From Apostichopus japonicus (Eukaryota > Echinodermata > Holothuroidea > Aspidochirotida > Stichopodidae): 64,000 bases of DNA. The stretch spans positions 3,324,501 through 3,388,500 of the forward strand of contig NC_092580.1 in the NCBI RefSeq assembly GCF_037975245.1, read 5' to 3'. Shown in pieces: positions 27,226 through 39,000 of this stretch (position 1 is its first letter; each line of letters opens with the position of its first letter). The notes under the pieces were generated by a model. That model was not told the origin of the DNA. It made no database searches and saw only the letters and a list, made by a program, of their open reading frames with translations. Position numbers and translations under genes: made by a program.

Positions 27226-27404
27226 AATCGAGGAAACCACTTGCACGGAAAGAGAAGACAACCCCAAAGTCACAATGGTGTACACAAAAGGATCCAGATT
27301 TGGTGTGTTCAGTGGCCACACTGTCAGAAGGCCAACATTTTCATACAGCCAGTTGTGTGCCGATCAGCACATAGTAATACAGAGCAGCAAATCATTCAAA
27401 AGAG
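27226..27404 (+). CDS. RBR gene, first recognised exon
   Basis: The acceptor TTTATTTCAG ends at 27225 and the donor AAAAGAG|GTACAA follows 27404. The first ATG in frame is at 27275 and gives [15 protein letters not shown], but the same frame is open from the acceptor ([16 protein letters not shown] before the Met). If translated upstream, the exon begins one base before a codon boundary and needs a preceding exon ending with two bases of a codon. The exon ends with one base of a Gly codon that the next exon completes. No known domain is visible. Confidence 0.7.
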
Positions 27405-30400
27405 GTACAAACATCACCATATCAATGTAGTACAGCTAGAAATATTTCCACCAAAATATTTATGATGGACAATATTCATACTGACGTCATAGGCAACCAC
27501 TTCCAATGGACAGCAGATTAAATTCACACCACATCAGATATGGATACGGTTATAGGCAGATGTACAGTACAGCCAGGTTTTTTCGTGTGGGGGGCAAAGG
27601 CAAATTTCTGTTCCTATTTTCATGCACATAGAGGCCCATCTCTGTCCTGTGGGATGGATATAACGGTAGGGGGTGTCCCCCTCCACTTTTGAAAAATTTG
27701 TTTATCCAAATATAAAGTGCTTAGATGCAAAATGGTGCTATCATTTGCATTTTTTCATCTACATTCGTGTGCTAAAATTTCCCCGTATGTTACATTTTTT
27801 GGGAAAATATAATGTGTGTTGAAAAAATATATGACCTCTCTGAGAGGCACGTACTGCAACCACAGGGGTAGTGCACTTATTTTTGAGGTGACTGTTCATT
27901 ACATTCTATTTCGTGGTTGACCCAGCCCCTCCCCCTCCCCGTATATAGTGCACCACTGGTTACAGGTGCGGGAGTGACATCGGGGTTTAGACCAAACTCA
28001 TCTCCACTATGGATTCTTCTTTTTAGATGTTATAAATGTGATCAATTTTTTTGTGTTTTCAGGTATAGATATCTTTCTTAATGTCAAGGACAAATTTGAA
28101 TGCCCGGCTGTCATATGGGTGTTGTAGTTGAAACTATTCATTATGAAAGATCACTGAAGGATCTCAGTTTAATATTCTTCTGTTTTTGTGTCACTTCTCA
28201 GGGAACCAAGTCAGCAATGACATCCACCTTTCAATGAATAAAAAGAAACGATGGCAGGTGGCTGATAACCTGATGGACGAATTGGGCGAGTCCGATTGTA
28301 CCGTCGTCGTATCGAAACATCACCTGAAGCCGGGTCAACACAGAAAGGTAGCGGACTGTCTGCACGTTTGCTCACAGAGGAACGGCGAGAGGCAGGCGAA
28401 GAGTGCCAGTAGGACCTATGCCAGGGAAGAGGATCTCTCGGGGGTGACTGACGATAAAAGTCGGGAAGAGGCGGCGGAGGTGGAGGAAATCCCGGTCAAG
28501 AGAAGGAAGCTTAAGGGAAGGAGAGGGTACAAGAAGAGACAACATCAAGAAGATGTTTGGGAGGAAGAGGTTCTGATACATTGTAAGGTATATACAGCAC
28601 CCTCCAAGCATCACTTCCAGATACAACCACCCAGAGGTAAGTAAACATTGGGGAAAGGTTGTCGTTAAGAGTTAAGGTCAAGAGGAAGGCGGAGTGGAAA
28701 AAAGTGACTTTCTCTCCAAGATCAACAAGCCATCCCAGGCACCCTCCCCCTTCCCCCTTCCTCTCTTTGTATTTACCTTTATCATTAAAGCATTTTATAT
28801 AAAGCATCAGAATAGTAGTCTTCCCAGCTGTGGGAAAATATGTCATGGCTGAGAATTGGTTTTGCAACTAGACATTAACAAATAATATACCATAATCAAA
28901 ATAAACAATGTTTGTGATTGTACCTTGAATTCTTTGCCTGCACGCAAAAATATGAGCTGCATATCAGAGAATACAAAAAAACGACACACCGCTAGCTTTT
29001 CCATAGCATACCGAACTTCATACTATGGTTCCTCTAAGCTCTGATGGGCATTGTTTCCAAAAACCTCATGCTGAGCATTTTTTACACAGATTTTAAACTG
29101 TTCGAGCAAAAACTTTTGGAAGTTAACTTTGAATGATTATTAAAAATTACCATACCCAATAGCTTCGAAACCATACTTTCGATTGTCACAAATACCATTA
29201 GGAATATATTAACAGCTCTACAGTAGAAGGGCACAAAGTTGTTTTGCAGGGTCAAGCTTGCGTGTGCATTTTCTTTGTGCACTGGTTACAGAGTGAGTTT
29301 CCACTCCGCTTTGATGGGCAATGACTACATGTAGTGACCTTGGTTATCTTGAAAGGTGATTCTGTCGGTAAAAATGTTAAATCCATCCAAAACATTTGCT
29401 GTCTTTTCCGTTTCTTGAAAGGATCCTATTCCGCTAAGTCAGCCAAAACGAGGAAGGGTTTGCCTGGAGGTAACATCAGCTTCTACCAGGAGATGTATGA
29501 AGATGAAGTCTGGGATGAGGAGGACGATATCATGTTGAGAGAGGCAATGGAGGACTCGCTCGGCTCTGTGAGGGGTGCACAGCTGGGGTATACTGGCATG
29601 GATAACTCCCTGGAGGACTTCATCCTCCCTGCATCGACAAAACCTCAAGAAAAGAGAGAGAAAAGCCCAAAGAAAATCGTGAGGGATGTCCCTCTTGAAG
29701 AAGGGAAAGATCACATAATTTACGTAGATAGAGACGAGTATGCCGTTCCGTCGTCATGGGAAACCGCATCGTACATTCCAAAACCAAGAGTATGGACGAA
29801 GACAAACACTAGAAAGAATAGGAAGAAAGACCAGAAGATAACAATAATGATCCCTTCAAGACTTTATTGTGACCAACCTACCTTCCTTGTTCCCGTGGAC
29901 CCCGATGCAGTCAAGGACCTAAAAATCGCAGCTACAAAGAGCTTCGATGGTTCTAGTTTCCTCTGGGGTAAATGCCTTCCCCCTCGTCTGTCCATCAATG
30001 TCACTTCTTACATCCACGGAAAGCTGAGAGAGGGGGCATTCACCAGGACTATCGACGAAATGATGCGGATGAAGAAGGATTGCTGGATTCTGGTGGAGAG
30101 GGCCCGATTCAGTAAACAGTGTGATACCGCTACACCGCAACGTGATTCTAAGGACGGACGTGAGACACTCAGGTATTTAACTTCTTTCTAAAGTCATTCA
30201 CTTCCAGCAATTATGGAAATGCTGTACAGTCAACAAATGCTGTGAAGTTTCATTGCCTTGTTTTTTTTTTCAAATTAATGTTGCAAATTATGGTAGTTCT
30301 CTTTGATTGGTTGTAATGCTATGGACAAATTTTTAAGATAGTTCATATTTGTTTTACAGGTTTACCTTGGTTGGATTTCCTCTTGACGTGAAAACAGCTG

Positions 30401-33400
30401 TAGAAACCCAGGAACATTTTACCCATCTGAACGTCTTTAACATGAAACGAGTGATGGAGATACTCAAGGAACATGTTGATAAACTACCCCTGGATGGGTA
30501 CGTACCATACAGTAGTTTGTCCATCCATGGGAGGAGAGTGCATGTTACTCCTCACTGCATGTCAAATTTTACCCCACTACCATGCCCCCCCCCCCTACCA
30601 TCTATACATACTGATTGTTACTGTTAATTCTGTATCAGATAGCACATATATCATTACTGCTGTCGATCCCAAACTTGTGATAATTACCTTAAAATCATTT
30701 CCTTGGCAAAGTTTGTACCAAACAATAGTAATATGTAGTATTTTCTACTCACCTTTCAGATAAAAACTGGGGACATCATATCACCAGACCTTAATTTGAT
30801 TAAACAATTAAAATTATAAGAATAAGTCTTTGAAACCTTACTCATTATTTGGTTTTGTCAACAGATTCTTTACCTCGACGTCATTTCCTCGGGGTAAACC
30901 GGAAGTTAACTTGGATGTTTTGAGTGGAGTGTGGGAATGGAACTCCAAGCAAGAAACAAAGACCCCTATTCAACTCATGGATCAGGTAGGATGTCTTACG
31001 AACACTTTTATTACAGATAGCTAATCCCTTTAGTATGAATTGCTAATCCATTAATTTATTTAAATATCATATGGAAAACTAATCCAGGGAAGCATGTGTT
31101 AATATAAAACGACTTTATCCATTTTTTGTGTCAGTTGGAAGTTGTTAGAAGCAAACTGACCAGAGATACAGAAAGTACAGATGTTACAAATACTGTAGAT
31201 GGAGAGATAAGCATTTTTGGTGGATAAACCAATTTTAATAATTTATTGATTAATAATTTATTGATTAAAGGAAAAGTCTTGGTTGAGTCACTTCGGCATC
31301 TGACCAATCTTCATTTCTCAAAGGTATTTTCTAAAAGGGAGGTTTGTAGTACAATTGAGGTTAGTAGAACACATAAGATAACTTGTAGGTTTTTTGGGAC
31401 TTTGAAGGTCTGCACACCAGAATTTAGTTTCTATATTTAGTAAAAAAAAAAAGAACAGAAAACTGGCTGGGATAATTATATGCAAGAAACTGAAAGTCTT
31501 TTCATGTTCACATTGTTAAGTTTTACCTTAGCAAGTCAATTGTGCAGTGGTTCTTTGTGATAATGCAAACGAATAATGAATATAGAAATGACCAAAGCAT
31601 CGCATGTGAAGGGAAATTGTTGAAAGCTAAAGTTGTCTGCATTAATCAATGATTCAATGGTTGTCTTAACATTCTCAGATTGTACTTCCCTTGGTGTATT
31701 GTATTGTAAAAGTGATTCTCATGTTATTCCTATTAGTTGGAAACAGAAGATGGTTGCCATGGTGATACCATTCTGGAGGAACATTTTCTGCAAAGGCTCG
31801 GTGATATCGTAACAGACTGTGAGATTTGTCTGGAGAGTGACCTGATTGGACAAGACGGTGTTTCCATGGGAACCACATCACTTAGTGACTGCCGGCATTG
31901 GTTTTGTGACGACTGTTGGCAGAACTATCTGAGAACTGCAATCAGTCACGGGCAAACCAGACTGACTTGTCCGGTTAGTATTCGATGATGTCATACGTCT
32001 GCAAATCAAAGCTATGACAAACTCCTTAGGAGTATTACTTGCACAATATCTCAAAAGCATCTGTTTAGAGAGTGGATAAGTCAAGGTTTAAACACTTTCC
32101 CAGATGTTGAACGTATATAATTTTTTGTTTAATTAGCAGGCAGTGTGACTCTCTGATAAGATACGATTTAACTTCTTTTTTTATTTATTTATTTTTCAAT
32201 CAATGAGGTAACACTGGCCAGCTTCGTACCTCATTCTTCTTGCAACCAAGTGCACTGTAACTTGTGGATCAACGTTTATCTTTCTTTCTTCTTTCAATCA
32301 AAGGCATATAACTGCAAGTCACGGGTAGATGAGATAACACTGGCCAGCTTCGTACCCCATTCTTCCTTCCTACAATATAAGGAGCAGCAACTCGAGGTGC
32401 TCAGGGTGTCACAGAGGTTGGAACGATGCCCAAAGGAAGGGTGTGGCCATCTGCTACCGAGGGACTCAGAGGGTGCAACTCAAGGCAACACAGGCCTCGT
32501 CTGTGCCTGTGGAGGTGTGTGGTGTAGCAACTGTAAAGGAAAGGTACACTGGCCCTCGACCTGTGAACAAAATGAAAAGTACAAAGAGAAGCACAAAGAT
32601 GGAGGTAAAGTTGAATGTGATTTTTTCCATATACGGCATGGAACAGAGTTTTATTGGGGGGAAAATTGGTCGGGAAATGAAGAGATTTTTAAGACTCATA
32701 ATAATACATAATTGAACGACATGGAATCGAATAGGAAATTTTCTGCCTGCACCAGCAAAGTATTGGCTGGACAGAGTACCCCACAAACTAGGGCTGGAAA
32801 ACTAAGAGCTGTTAGAGCACAGGGCTTGTAACTGTGAGGTCACTAGTTTGAAATCTGTTCTAGTAGAACACTATTCATAAAGAGTGAAAACGAAAAAAAC
32901 AGAAAATATAATAATGATAAAATAAAGTAGAATAACTTCATTCCCTTTGAAAACAGCCACAAAAGTTGTGATAATAATTTCAATTTTCGTTCTTTTAAGT
33001 GGGTATAATGTCAAGGTGACAAAGATTTATTTTGGAAACAAGTAATACACAGCAGCACAAACACTGTGATGGGTGTATGTTATCCACCCCCACTGAAAAC
33101 CTATGCCTTCCACCATCACAAACCCTATTCTACTTTGCATCGTTACTAAAAATTTGTTGATTTGACATTTGTCAATTTTTTTCTTCTAGTCGGAATTGTC
33201 AAGATGGGCAAGATTAAGCATATTAACGTCAAGAGGTGCCCCGCCTGTCAGTATCCAGTAACGAAGAACGGTGGTTGCGCACACATGGTTTGCCGTTGCT
33301 CGTTTTCTTTCTGTTGGTCCTGCGGTAACGAATGGCTAAACCACACTTACAACTGTAGGAAAGAAAACACCATGTCTACAACTGTGAGTAAACTGCTGCC

Positions 33401-34152
33401 GTCAATAAACGAAGAGTTCGGAATATTACTCCTGATGGAATTTAAAGAATTTTCAGAATGCAACAAACACAAAAAGCAATTACATTTGAGACAATCACAT
33501 TTGGTGGGAGGGGGTTGGGGTTTTTTTTGTGATTTTTGCTTGTACTCCAGGTGAAATCTAGTACTCATTACCTAAGTTCACTAGTACCTAATTTTTAGTT
33601 CTAAATGCTATGATGCTAAATGTCTATGAAACTTTTTTTTTTTGAGATGTATGCAGTGTGTATTTTACAGTGTTAAAAGTGCACCATGCCATAGTCATGA
33701 ATCGCATGGTTGGCAGTGGAACAGCTTGTTTGGTTGTACTCTCTCTATCTCGACATACTATTCTTTAGAAGTACCACTTTTAATGGTGTAATCCACCTGA
33801 GGTAGCATGCAAACATCAGCTACAGCGCTACATGAATAGATTGTTTATCTTAATATCAATCACCTTCATACTCCTTTAATTAACCAATCATATTTTCTGT
33901 CTCCATATTCTACCTTTCATGTGTGACTTGATGGAGATTTTTTTTTGGACTTTATTTTTTTTGTTGACTTTATTTATCAATTTTTTTTTCCATCCCTTCA
34001 CCACTTGCAGCAAGTAGAACTTGTCGATGTCATCATTCCTAAAAGCAATTATGAAAGAGCAGTTTTCCATCGCAGCCGACATCACCGATCTGCCAACAGA
34101 GCCCGACAGATGCAAGCTAATAACCTTATTTCAAGACTGGTGAGAATATATA

Positions 34153-34190
<38 letters not shown>

Positions 34191-36094
34191 TATTCTTTTT
34201 TTTTTATTCTGTATCTTATTTGTCTTTGGTTTTTCTTGCCCTTTACTTTCTGATCTTGTATTTGGCCTGTGACTTCCTACCATTCCATTGGTTGCTCCGT
34301 AAGTTAGAAAAATTTATCCTAATTTTGCATTAACCAAATGAAGTCTTTGTCCGTCTTACCCAGTAGCTATTTTGAGGGACGAGGAAAGGTTTTGTCATAT
34401 TATTAGTTACGTAATGATGCACTGGTTTATTATACCGAAGCTACAAACTAGTGGCACATCAAATAATAAGTTTACATGGGCTATAGGTAATAGGCTATAA
34501 TCTTCAGTAACAAAATACAATTATCTCCTTTCAAAATAAAGCCCTTTCCATGTATTTCACAGCTTACAGCCACACAAGGATCAGCAGAGGAAGCATGTCG
34601 AAAGATTCCCTCACAAAGGGTCAAAGGTGATGCAGTGGTCCTCCCTGACACTAGTGCTGTAGGTTACCTCTCCCGGGTTCTTCAAGATGCTCAAAGCTTT
34701 TGTAGCGAGGTGAGTTGAATATGAATGCTGGAAGCAAAATGAAAGAAGATTAAAACACAATTTGTGGCAAGATGAGTTTTTTCGCAATTGAGAATAACAG
34801 GGCCATAGCCAAATTAGCACTCAACTTATTTCTCTTGTGTTCCTATTACCATCCGCTCTTTTTTTTTTTGTCTTTCAGGTTGAGTTTGTTCTGGAACATT
34901 TAGAAATTTATCTCACCAGTAGGAGTGTTCTCCATCTCGGCAAGAGGCAATTGGTTAACGAAATCAAAGACAGGCTGTCCTACCTCTCGGACCAAATACA
35001 TCTGGTATGTTAATAAACAATGATTGTATTGAAATTATCATGACAGTAGCCATCTGTTTATATGAAGTGCTTATGCTAAGACTCACCAGAAAGCAGTGAC
35101 TCTTCACTCATGCATGCCTTGTTGGAGGGGGGAGGGGGTTGAGCTAGCAGTCGACACCACCCATGAAGACAATAGACTGGTGAATCCAAGGAAAAGATGG
35201 TCCCTCTCCCGCACCTCTTCCTTCCCTGGTTACATTAGGACCAGGTAGAATGGATGGAATTGAAAAAATAAAAATACAGTCTGAAATCTTTTTTTGTAAG
35301 CATATTTGGACCTTTTGACTATTGAAAGGGGGAGGATAATATGCATCAAGGCAATAAGTCATTGCAGGGCTGCCTACTTAATACAGTTAATAAGAAACTT
35401 TAACAAAAAAATTAAATTAAAACTCAACTTCTGAAATAAGTATACATTGGGGTTAGATTTGCAAAGTTGACATAGAATTTCAGTCAGTCTGGATATAGCT
35501 AAGGAAATTTTTGTCACAAATGTCCTGCTCAGCACATAGAGGGGAAGTTGTCGAATTGTGCACATTAAAGAAAAATTGCCGTGCAGGTTGTTCTAGATAG
35601 AATATTGAATTAAGTCAGGTATCACATCAATTCACGAAACAACTCTCCATTTTAGATCGTACACCGACCGTTTCAAACCCTCGTGAGCAATAATGTATAG
35701 AATATATATAGCATAACTACAACTCTTTTCTATGAAATAATTCTGATGTAATCATATGTTACTATAAGAACACTCCCCCCAGATACTTAATTTATACATT
35801 TTTTGGTCTAAACAGATCCTGGAACAGAGGACTACCTTTGACGTCCTAACCGTCTCCAAACGACTGGACAACCTGACCACTTCTGGCAAGAAAAATCTTC
35901 ATCGATTGGTGGTTACGCTAAGGTGAAATCAACGAAATATGACGGGCGGAAATGGTTGATTGAGAATGTTGGGACTCCTTGTGGAATGGAAGGGAAGGTT
36001 CTAAAATGATTTGGTTAAAGATCAGGACTATAGCAACAGGTGTCCATTGGTAGTGGTATGATCCAGTGTCCAGCTACAACCCAACAAGAATAAA
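27226..36094 (+). CDS. RBR (RING-IBR-RING) E3 ubiquitin ligase gene, twelve exons
   Basis: Exons: 27226-27404, 28202-28636, 29422-30172, 30360-30497, 30865-30985, 31737-31973, 32304-32604, 33190-33383, 34011-34139, 34563-34709, 34879-35004 and 35816-35926 (TGA 35924-35926). All introns are GT-AG and every junction is in phase. From ATG 27275 the CDS is 2820 nt (939 residues). RBR ligases take ubiquitin from an E2 onto a RING2 cysteine and then pass it to substrate. RING1 starts at C553/C556 (CEIC) with the CRHWFCDDC core. The IBR starts at C646. RING2 spans C721-C760, with the predicted catalytic C734 in [13 protein letters not shown]-like LREAMEDSL core (about residues 225-233) follows an acidic run. 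The N-terminal half is otherwise unrecognised and I cannot name the subfamily. The first exon is open upstream of ATG 27275, so the true N-terminus may lie in an unseen exon. Confidence 0.9.
27540..27960. repeat. Possible decayed dispersed repeat in the first RBR intron
   Basis: The intron between 27404 and 28202 contains G- and C-run phrases (GGGGGTGTCCCCCTCCACTT near 27668, CCCCTCCCCCTCCCC near 27926) unlike the flanking AT-rich sequence. They look like fragments of interspersed elements. I see no terminal repeats, no target-site duplication and no coding remnant, so this is a texture-based call. Confidence 0.25.
28202..28636 (+). CDS. RBR gene exon, basic and low-complexity segment
   Basis: The acceptor CACTTCTCAG ends at 28201 and the donor CCAGAG|GTAAGT follows 28636. 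It encodes about 145 residues. A segment with [19 protein letters not shown] and a CLHVC motif is followed by a charged region containing the clustered basic stretch [15 protein letters not shown]. That stretch could be a nuclear localisation signal (inference). No catalytic residues are present. The reading frame is unambiguous because both flanking junctions agree in phase. Confidence 0.85.
29422..30172 (+). CDS. RBR gene large exon with UIM-like motif
   Basis: The acceptor TTTCTTGAAAG ends at 29421 and the donor ACACTCAG|GTATTT follows 30172. This is the longest exon (751 bp, about 250 residues). An acidic run ([10 protein letters not shown]) leads into [13 protein letters not shown] at about 29527-29565, which fits the ubiquitin-interacting-motif pattern: acidic residues, then hydrophobic-x-x-Ala-x-x-x-Ser. 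A Lys/Arg-rich stretch (RKNRKKDQK) follows near 29808. The rest shows no family I recognise, although it reads as a folded region (TYR, TRP and CYS spread through about 29860-30140). Confidence 0.88.
30360..30497 (+). CDS. RBR gene exon
   Basis: The acceptor TTTGTTTTACAG ends at 30359 and the donor GATGG|GTACGT follows 30497. It encodes [15 protein letters not shown] and then a predicted helix ending HVDKLPLDG. It enters with one base completing an Arg codon and leaves with two bases of a Gly codon, matching both neighbours. No named domain is visible. Confidence 0.85.
30865..30985 (+). CDS. RBR gene exon before RING1
   Basis: The acceptor TTTTGTCAACAG ends at 30864 and the donor ATGGATCAG|GTAGGA follows 30985. 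It encodes about 40 residues ([18 protein letters not shown], then a Trp-containing GVWEWNSKQ). It enters with one base completing Gly and leaves in phase 0. It forms a linker just ahead of the RING1 exon. Confidence 0.83.
31737..31973 (+). CDS. RBR gene exon: RING1
   Basis: The acceptor TATTCCTATTAG ends at 31736 and the donor TGTCCG|GTTAGT follows 31973. Phase 0 on both sides, 79 residues. It carries six of the eight RING1 zinc ligands plus the seventh: CEIC, then [10 protein letters not shown], then TCP at the exon end. The eighth ligand (YNC) is in the next exon, the usual Cys-Pro-x-x-Cys end of an RBR RING1. RING1 binds the E2-ubiquitin conjugate. Confidence 0.92.
32304..32604 (+). CDS. 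RBR gene exon: end of RING1 and IBR
   Basis: The acceptor TTTCAATCAAAG ends at 32303 and the donor GATGGAG|GTAAAG follows 32604. It begins AYNC, supplying the last RING1 ligand, then a linker helix ([13 protein letters not shown]). The IBR follows: CPKEGC, VCACGG, WCSNCKG, then HWPSTC. All eight Cys/His ligands of an in-between-RING domain are present in order. It ends with one base of a Val codon. Confidence 0.92.
33190..33383 (+). CDS. RBR gene exon: catalytic RING2
   Basis: The acceptor TTTTTTTCTTCTAG ends at 33189 and the donor ACAACT|GTGAGT follows 33383. It encodes [20 protein letters not shown], then [10 protein letters not shown] and NHTYNC. In RBR ligases such as ARIH1, HOIP and Parkin, the cysteine right after the Gly-Gly (here C734) forms the ubiquitin thioester. 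Its neighbouring His is also kept, so the enzyme looks competent. Confidence 0.93.
34011..34139 (+). CDS. RBR gene exon, post-RING2 tail
   Basis: The acceptor CACCACTTGCAG ends at 34010 and the donor AGACTG|GTGAGA follows 34139. Phase 0 on both sides, 43 residues. It begins [18 protein letters not shown] and continues into a His/Arg/Asn-rich segment. A long (AT)n microsatellite starts about 20 bp after the donor. Confidence 0.82.
34157..34188. repeat. (AT)n microsatellite in an RBR intron
   Basis: Uninterrupted alternating A-T dinucleotides, about 16 units, just downstream of the exon that ends at 34139. Similar short AT tracts occur in the window at about 38711-38741 and 54869-54906. Confidence 0.9.
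34563..34709 (+). CDS. RBR gene exon, C-terminal region
   Basis: The acceptor ATGTATTTCACAG ends at 34562 and the donor AGCGAG|GTGAGT follows 34709. Phase 0 on both sides, 49 residues, ending in a predicted helix ([16 protein letters not shown]) that continues in the next exon. Together with the following exons it could form a helical bundle of the Ariadne type, but I see no clear sequence match to that domain. Confidence 0.82.
34879..35004 (+). CDS. RBR gene exon, C-terminal helices
   Basis: The acceptor TTTGTCTTTCAG ends at 34878 and the donor CATCTG|GTATGT follows 35004. Phase 0 on both sides, 42 residues. It encodes two amphipathic helical segments ([14 protein letters not shown] and [18 protein letters not shown]). 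Confidence 0.85.
35816..35926 (+). CDS. RBR gene terminal coding exon
   Basis: The acceptor GGTCTAAACAG ends at 35815. Phase 0, 36 residues and TGA at 35924-35926. It encodes [19 protein letters not shown] and a basic end. The 3' UTR follows, with a polyadenylation signal at 36089-36094. Confidence 0.88.
   Translation: MLEQRTTFDVLTVSKRLDNLTTSGKKNLHRLVVTLR
36089..36094 (+). terminator. Probable polyadenylation signal of the RBR gene
   Basis: AATAAA lies 163 bp after the RBR stop codon, within CAACAAGAATAAATG. It is the first canonical hexamer after the stop. A second candidate, AGAATAAAAG, is near 36726. Confidence 0.55.
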
Positions 36095-39000
36095 TGTAAT
36101 ATTTTAATTTAAATGTGAATAACAAAGCATTACTTACAGTATGGAAACGTAGTGGGACAGTTTACGTATTTAGGTGAACGTACTCCCGTTCAAGTTGCTC
36201 CTTCACTTCAGGATGGCGAAAATGTTTTTAAAATGACGATGTGGAATAACAGATTATTAAACCTATGAGTATACAAACAGATGGAATCAGTAAGGCCAAC
36301 ACAAAAACAGGAGAATATAGCAAATAGATTGACCTCAGTCGGGGAGGGGTTCGGGGGGGGCACAAACATAAGTCAATGGTTTCCTGCATGTGATTCAGGG
36401 AACTGGTCAAATGGAAACCATTCTCCTTTGTGAAACCATTCCCATTAGGATGGAATGCAATCTTTTACCATACACATACTCTCAAAGCCTTTCTTTTGCA
36501 GTACTCCATATCAGCATAACGGCTGCAATGTTTGCTTTGTGGTACGAGTTATGAATATAACTGCAAATATGTAAATGCTGCCCACGATTCATATAATATC
36601 ACAAACAAGATATGTACCTCAGACATGATCCAATTCATATTTATATTTTCAGGTTCATATTTATGAGTAAAATGTTTATCGTAATGAAATTAAAAGGTAA
36701 AGAAAATAAAAGTTGTATAACAACAGAATAAAAGACCAATGAGACAAAAGTTTTCAGTCATGCTCTTCTTGCTTCAAGTGTTTCAGCTTTTTACAAGAAA
36801 TTTCCTAACAATGTATTTGAAAGACTAAAAAAAAAAATAAGATACTAAGTAAGAAGAAATAGCTAAGAACTCTAACTACCATTGCACATTGTCTACCCTA
36901 CAGAATGGTGTGAGTTTTATAACTCTTTGATTAGAGGGAAAACATGCAATTAATGACGTAACTTAAATACACACTGTTGTTACGTATACCAGTTTACATA
37001 AATCAACCAGATTTGTTTCGATACCAGCCAAAAAAAAGTTGTGTATGATTCTTAGATATAGAATTGGGTTTTTTGGTAAAAAATATTTCAACACAGCAGT
37101 AACAAAGTTAACATAAACAATGATACTTTTCTTAATCCCACTAACTAAAGAGTATAAATTATAATGAAACTTATCAATAAAAAGTTGAATTATGTTTTGG
37201 TTAAAAGGAGCCTTTCAAATATGGCCTTTTTTGTTGACACAATGGGAACATTCCTGATGTCTTGCCATTACTAGCGGTACTTCCCCCACTATTGCATGCA
37301 AACATAATAATGGGTACATTGTGGAAGCATGAATATCTCTATCATGTGCAGAGAGAATTAACATCCAGTTGTCAGCATGGACTCAAGACAGGGATAGAGT
37401 CATGTGGAATTCAGTAACATGGTTTAGTAAGCAGGCATCCATAGGGGGTGGAAGAGGGTGGGATGGAAGGAGGGAGGGTGAGAAAAACACCTTTTTTTGA
37501 GTGAGGATGCCCTCATTCTCTTTTGCTTGAACTTGCTCTTAACAAATATTTCAGAATTAAAAATCCAACATTACCTTCGAGAAAGAAAAGATAAAAGCAA
37601 GACAGTTTGCAAAAAGAATAGATACGACTACATTCCGCGTGAGGTCAATACTAACTCTTGAAATGTTTGACATTCCCCTGTAAACTGGAATAATAAATAC
37701 AGTTTCACACTACAAGATGAAATGTACAATGTTCACAAGGACATCGTGAAAGCAGGCCTGCAAAGAGGTGGGTTAAACGTAAGGGTGGGTAGGGGTTAAC
37801 AGCCCCCGGGTGACAGGGGGCCCCAGGAAATCATGTCATAATTATGTGATGAGAGAATGCCATGAGGCCATTCTAACTGAGTTGATGGATTTTGAAAAAT
37901 TGGTGGACAAACCTAGCAAAGATACAATGTACACAAAGACAGACTGTGTAGTAAAATATGAGCTAGCACCATTTCATAGTAAATCAAGGGTTTACTACTA
38001 CCTGCAGTTTCAAAAGATTCAGTAGAAGAGAATTGGATGTCTCCATCCTCTTGTTATCTTTCAACTTTGCTTTCCTGCCCAACAAATCCATTCCCATCCT
38101 GGCGGGTATCATTTTTGACTGAATGAGAAGTATCATATATATATATTCAAACATCAGACGTGCCCAAGTGTAAGATTAAGACCAATTAACTTGTACACGG
38201 AAATGTGTCAAGCCGTACAACCCATGTTCCACCGAGGCGGATAGAAACGAGACCAAATTGTCCAGAGTCAGACAAGCTGTTTCATAGCAAATAAAGAAGA
38301 TTAAAAAACAAATCTTAGATGTCATCTCACAAACTTGAAAACATGAACAGTGTTATTATTAGACAAAAGTCTTTTTTTTATGAGAGGGAATAATAGCTGA
38401 AAATTTGTATTCTTTTATGCAAAACTGCCAAAAAGAAATTGTGATATTTTTAGTATTTTGATTTCGAGAGAGAGATAGCTAATATGTTCACCTCAGCCAC
38501 TTAATTCTGTAAGGCACACATGTGCTACATACAAGAACCAACCATCCATCCAATTATGCCATAAACCAACAAAAGAAAAAAATAAATCTTTCTAGCCATT
38601 CCTAGAACCTGATAATATTAGCACAAAAAATACAAAATACTACAGAGTAAAACTAATGATATTAATACTAATAAAAAGAGCAGATTTCAAAATTAAAATG
38701 AAAAAAAAAAATTATATATATGTATATATAGATATATATATACTCAGTCAGCCTATCCAGTATTAAACTCGAGAAATTGTAGTTATTTAATCTTACTTGT
38801 TTCCCCGATGAAAAAAACAATAAATTAAGACATACTTGAGATAAAATCATTTACAAAAGTCGGCCATAAATAGTGTGGTTACAATTGTGCAATATTTTCA
38901 CAGGGTTTAAAGGAGGTCTTAAAGAGGGTGGCTTTGCTTCGTTTCTGTTTACAAGGGCCCTACAGCCCCCTGGGAATTTACACTGGACACACACCTGCCG

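Noticed and set aside
32604-32711. Extension of the IBR exon to the stop at 32711
   Set aside because: The GTAAAG donor after 32604 joins in phase to the RING2 exon at 33190. The read-through sequence has no RBR similarity.
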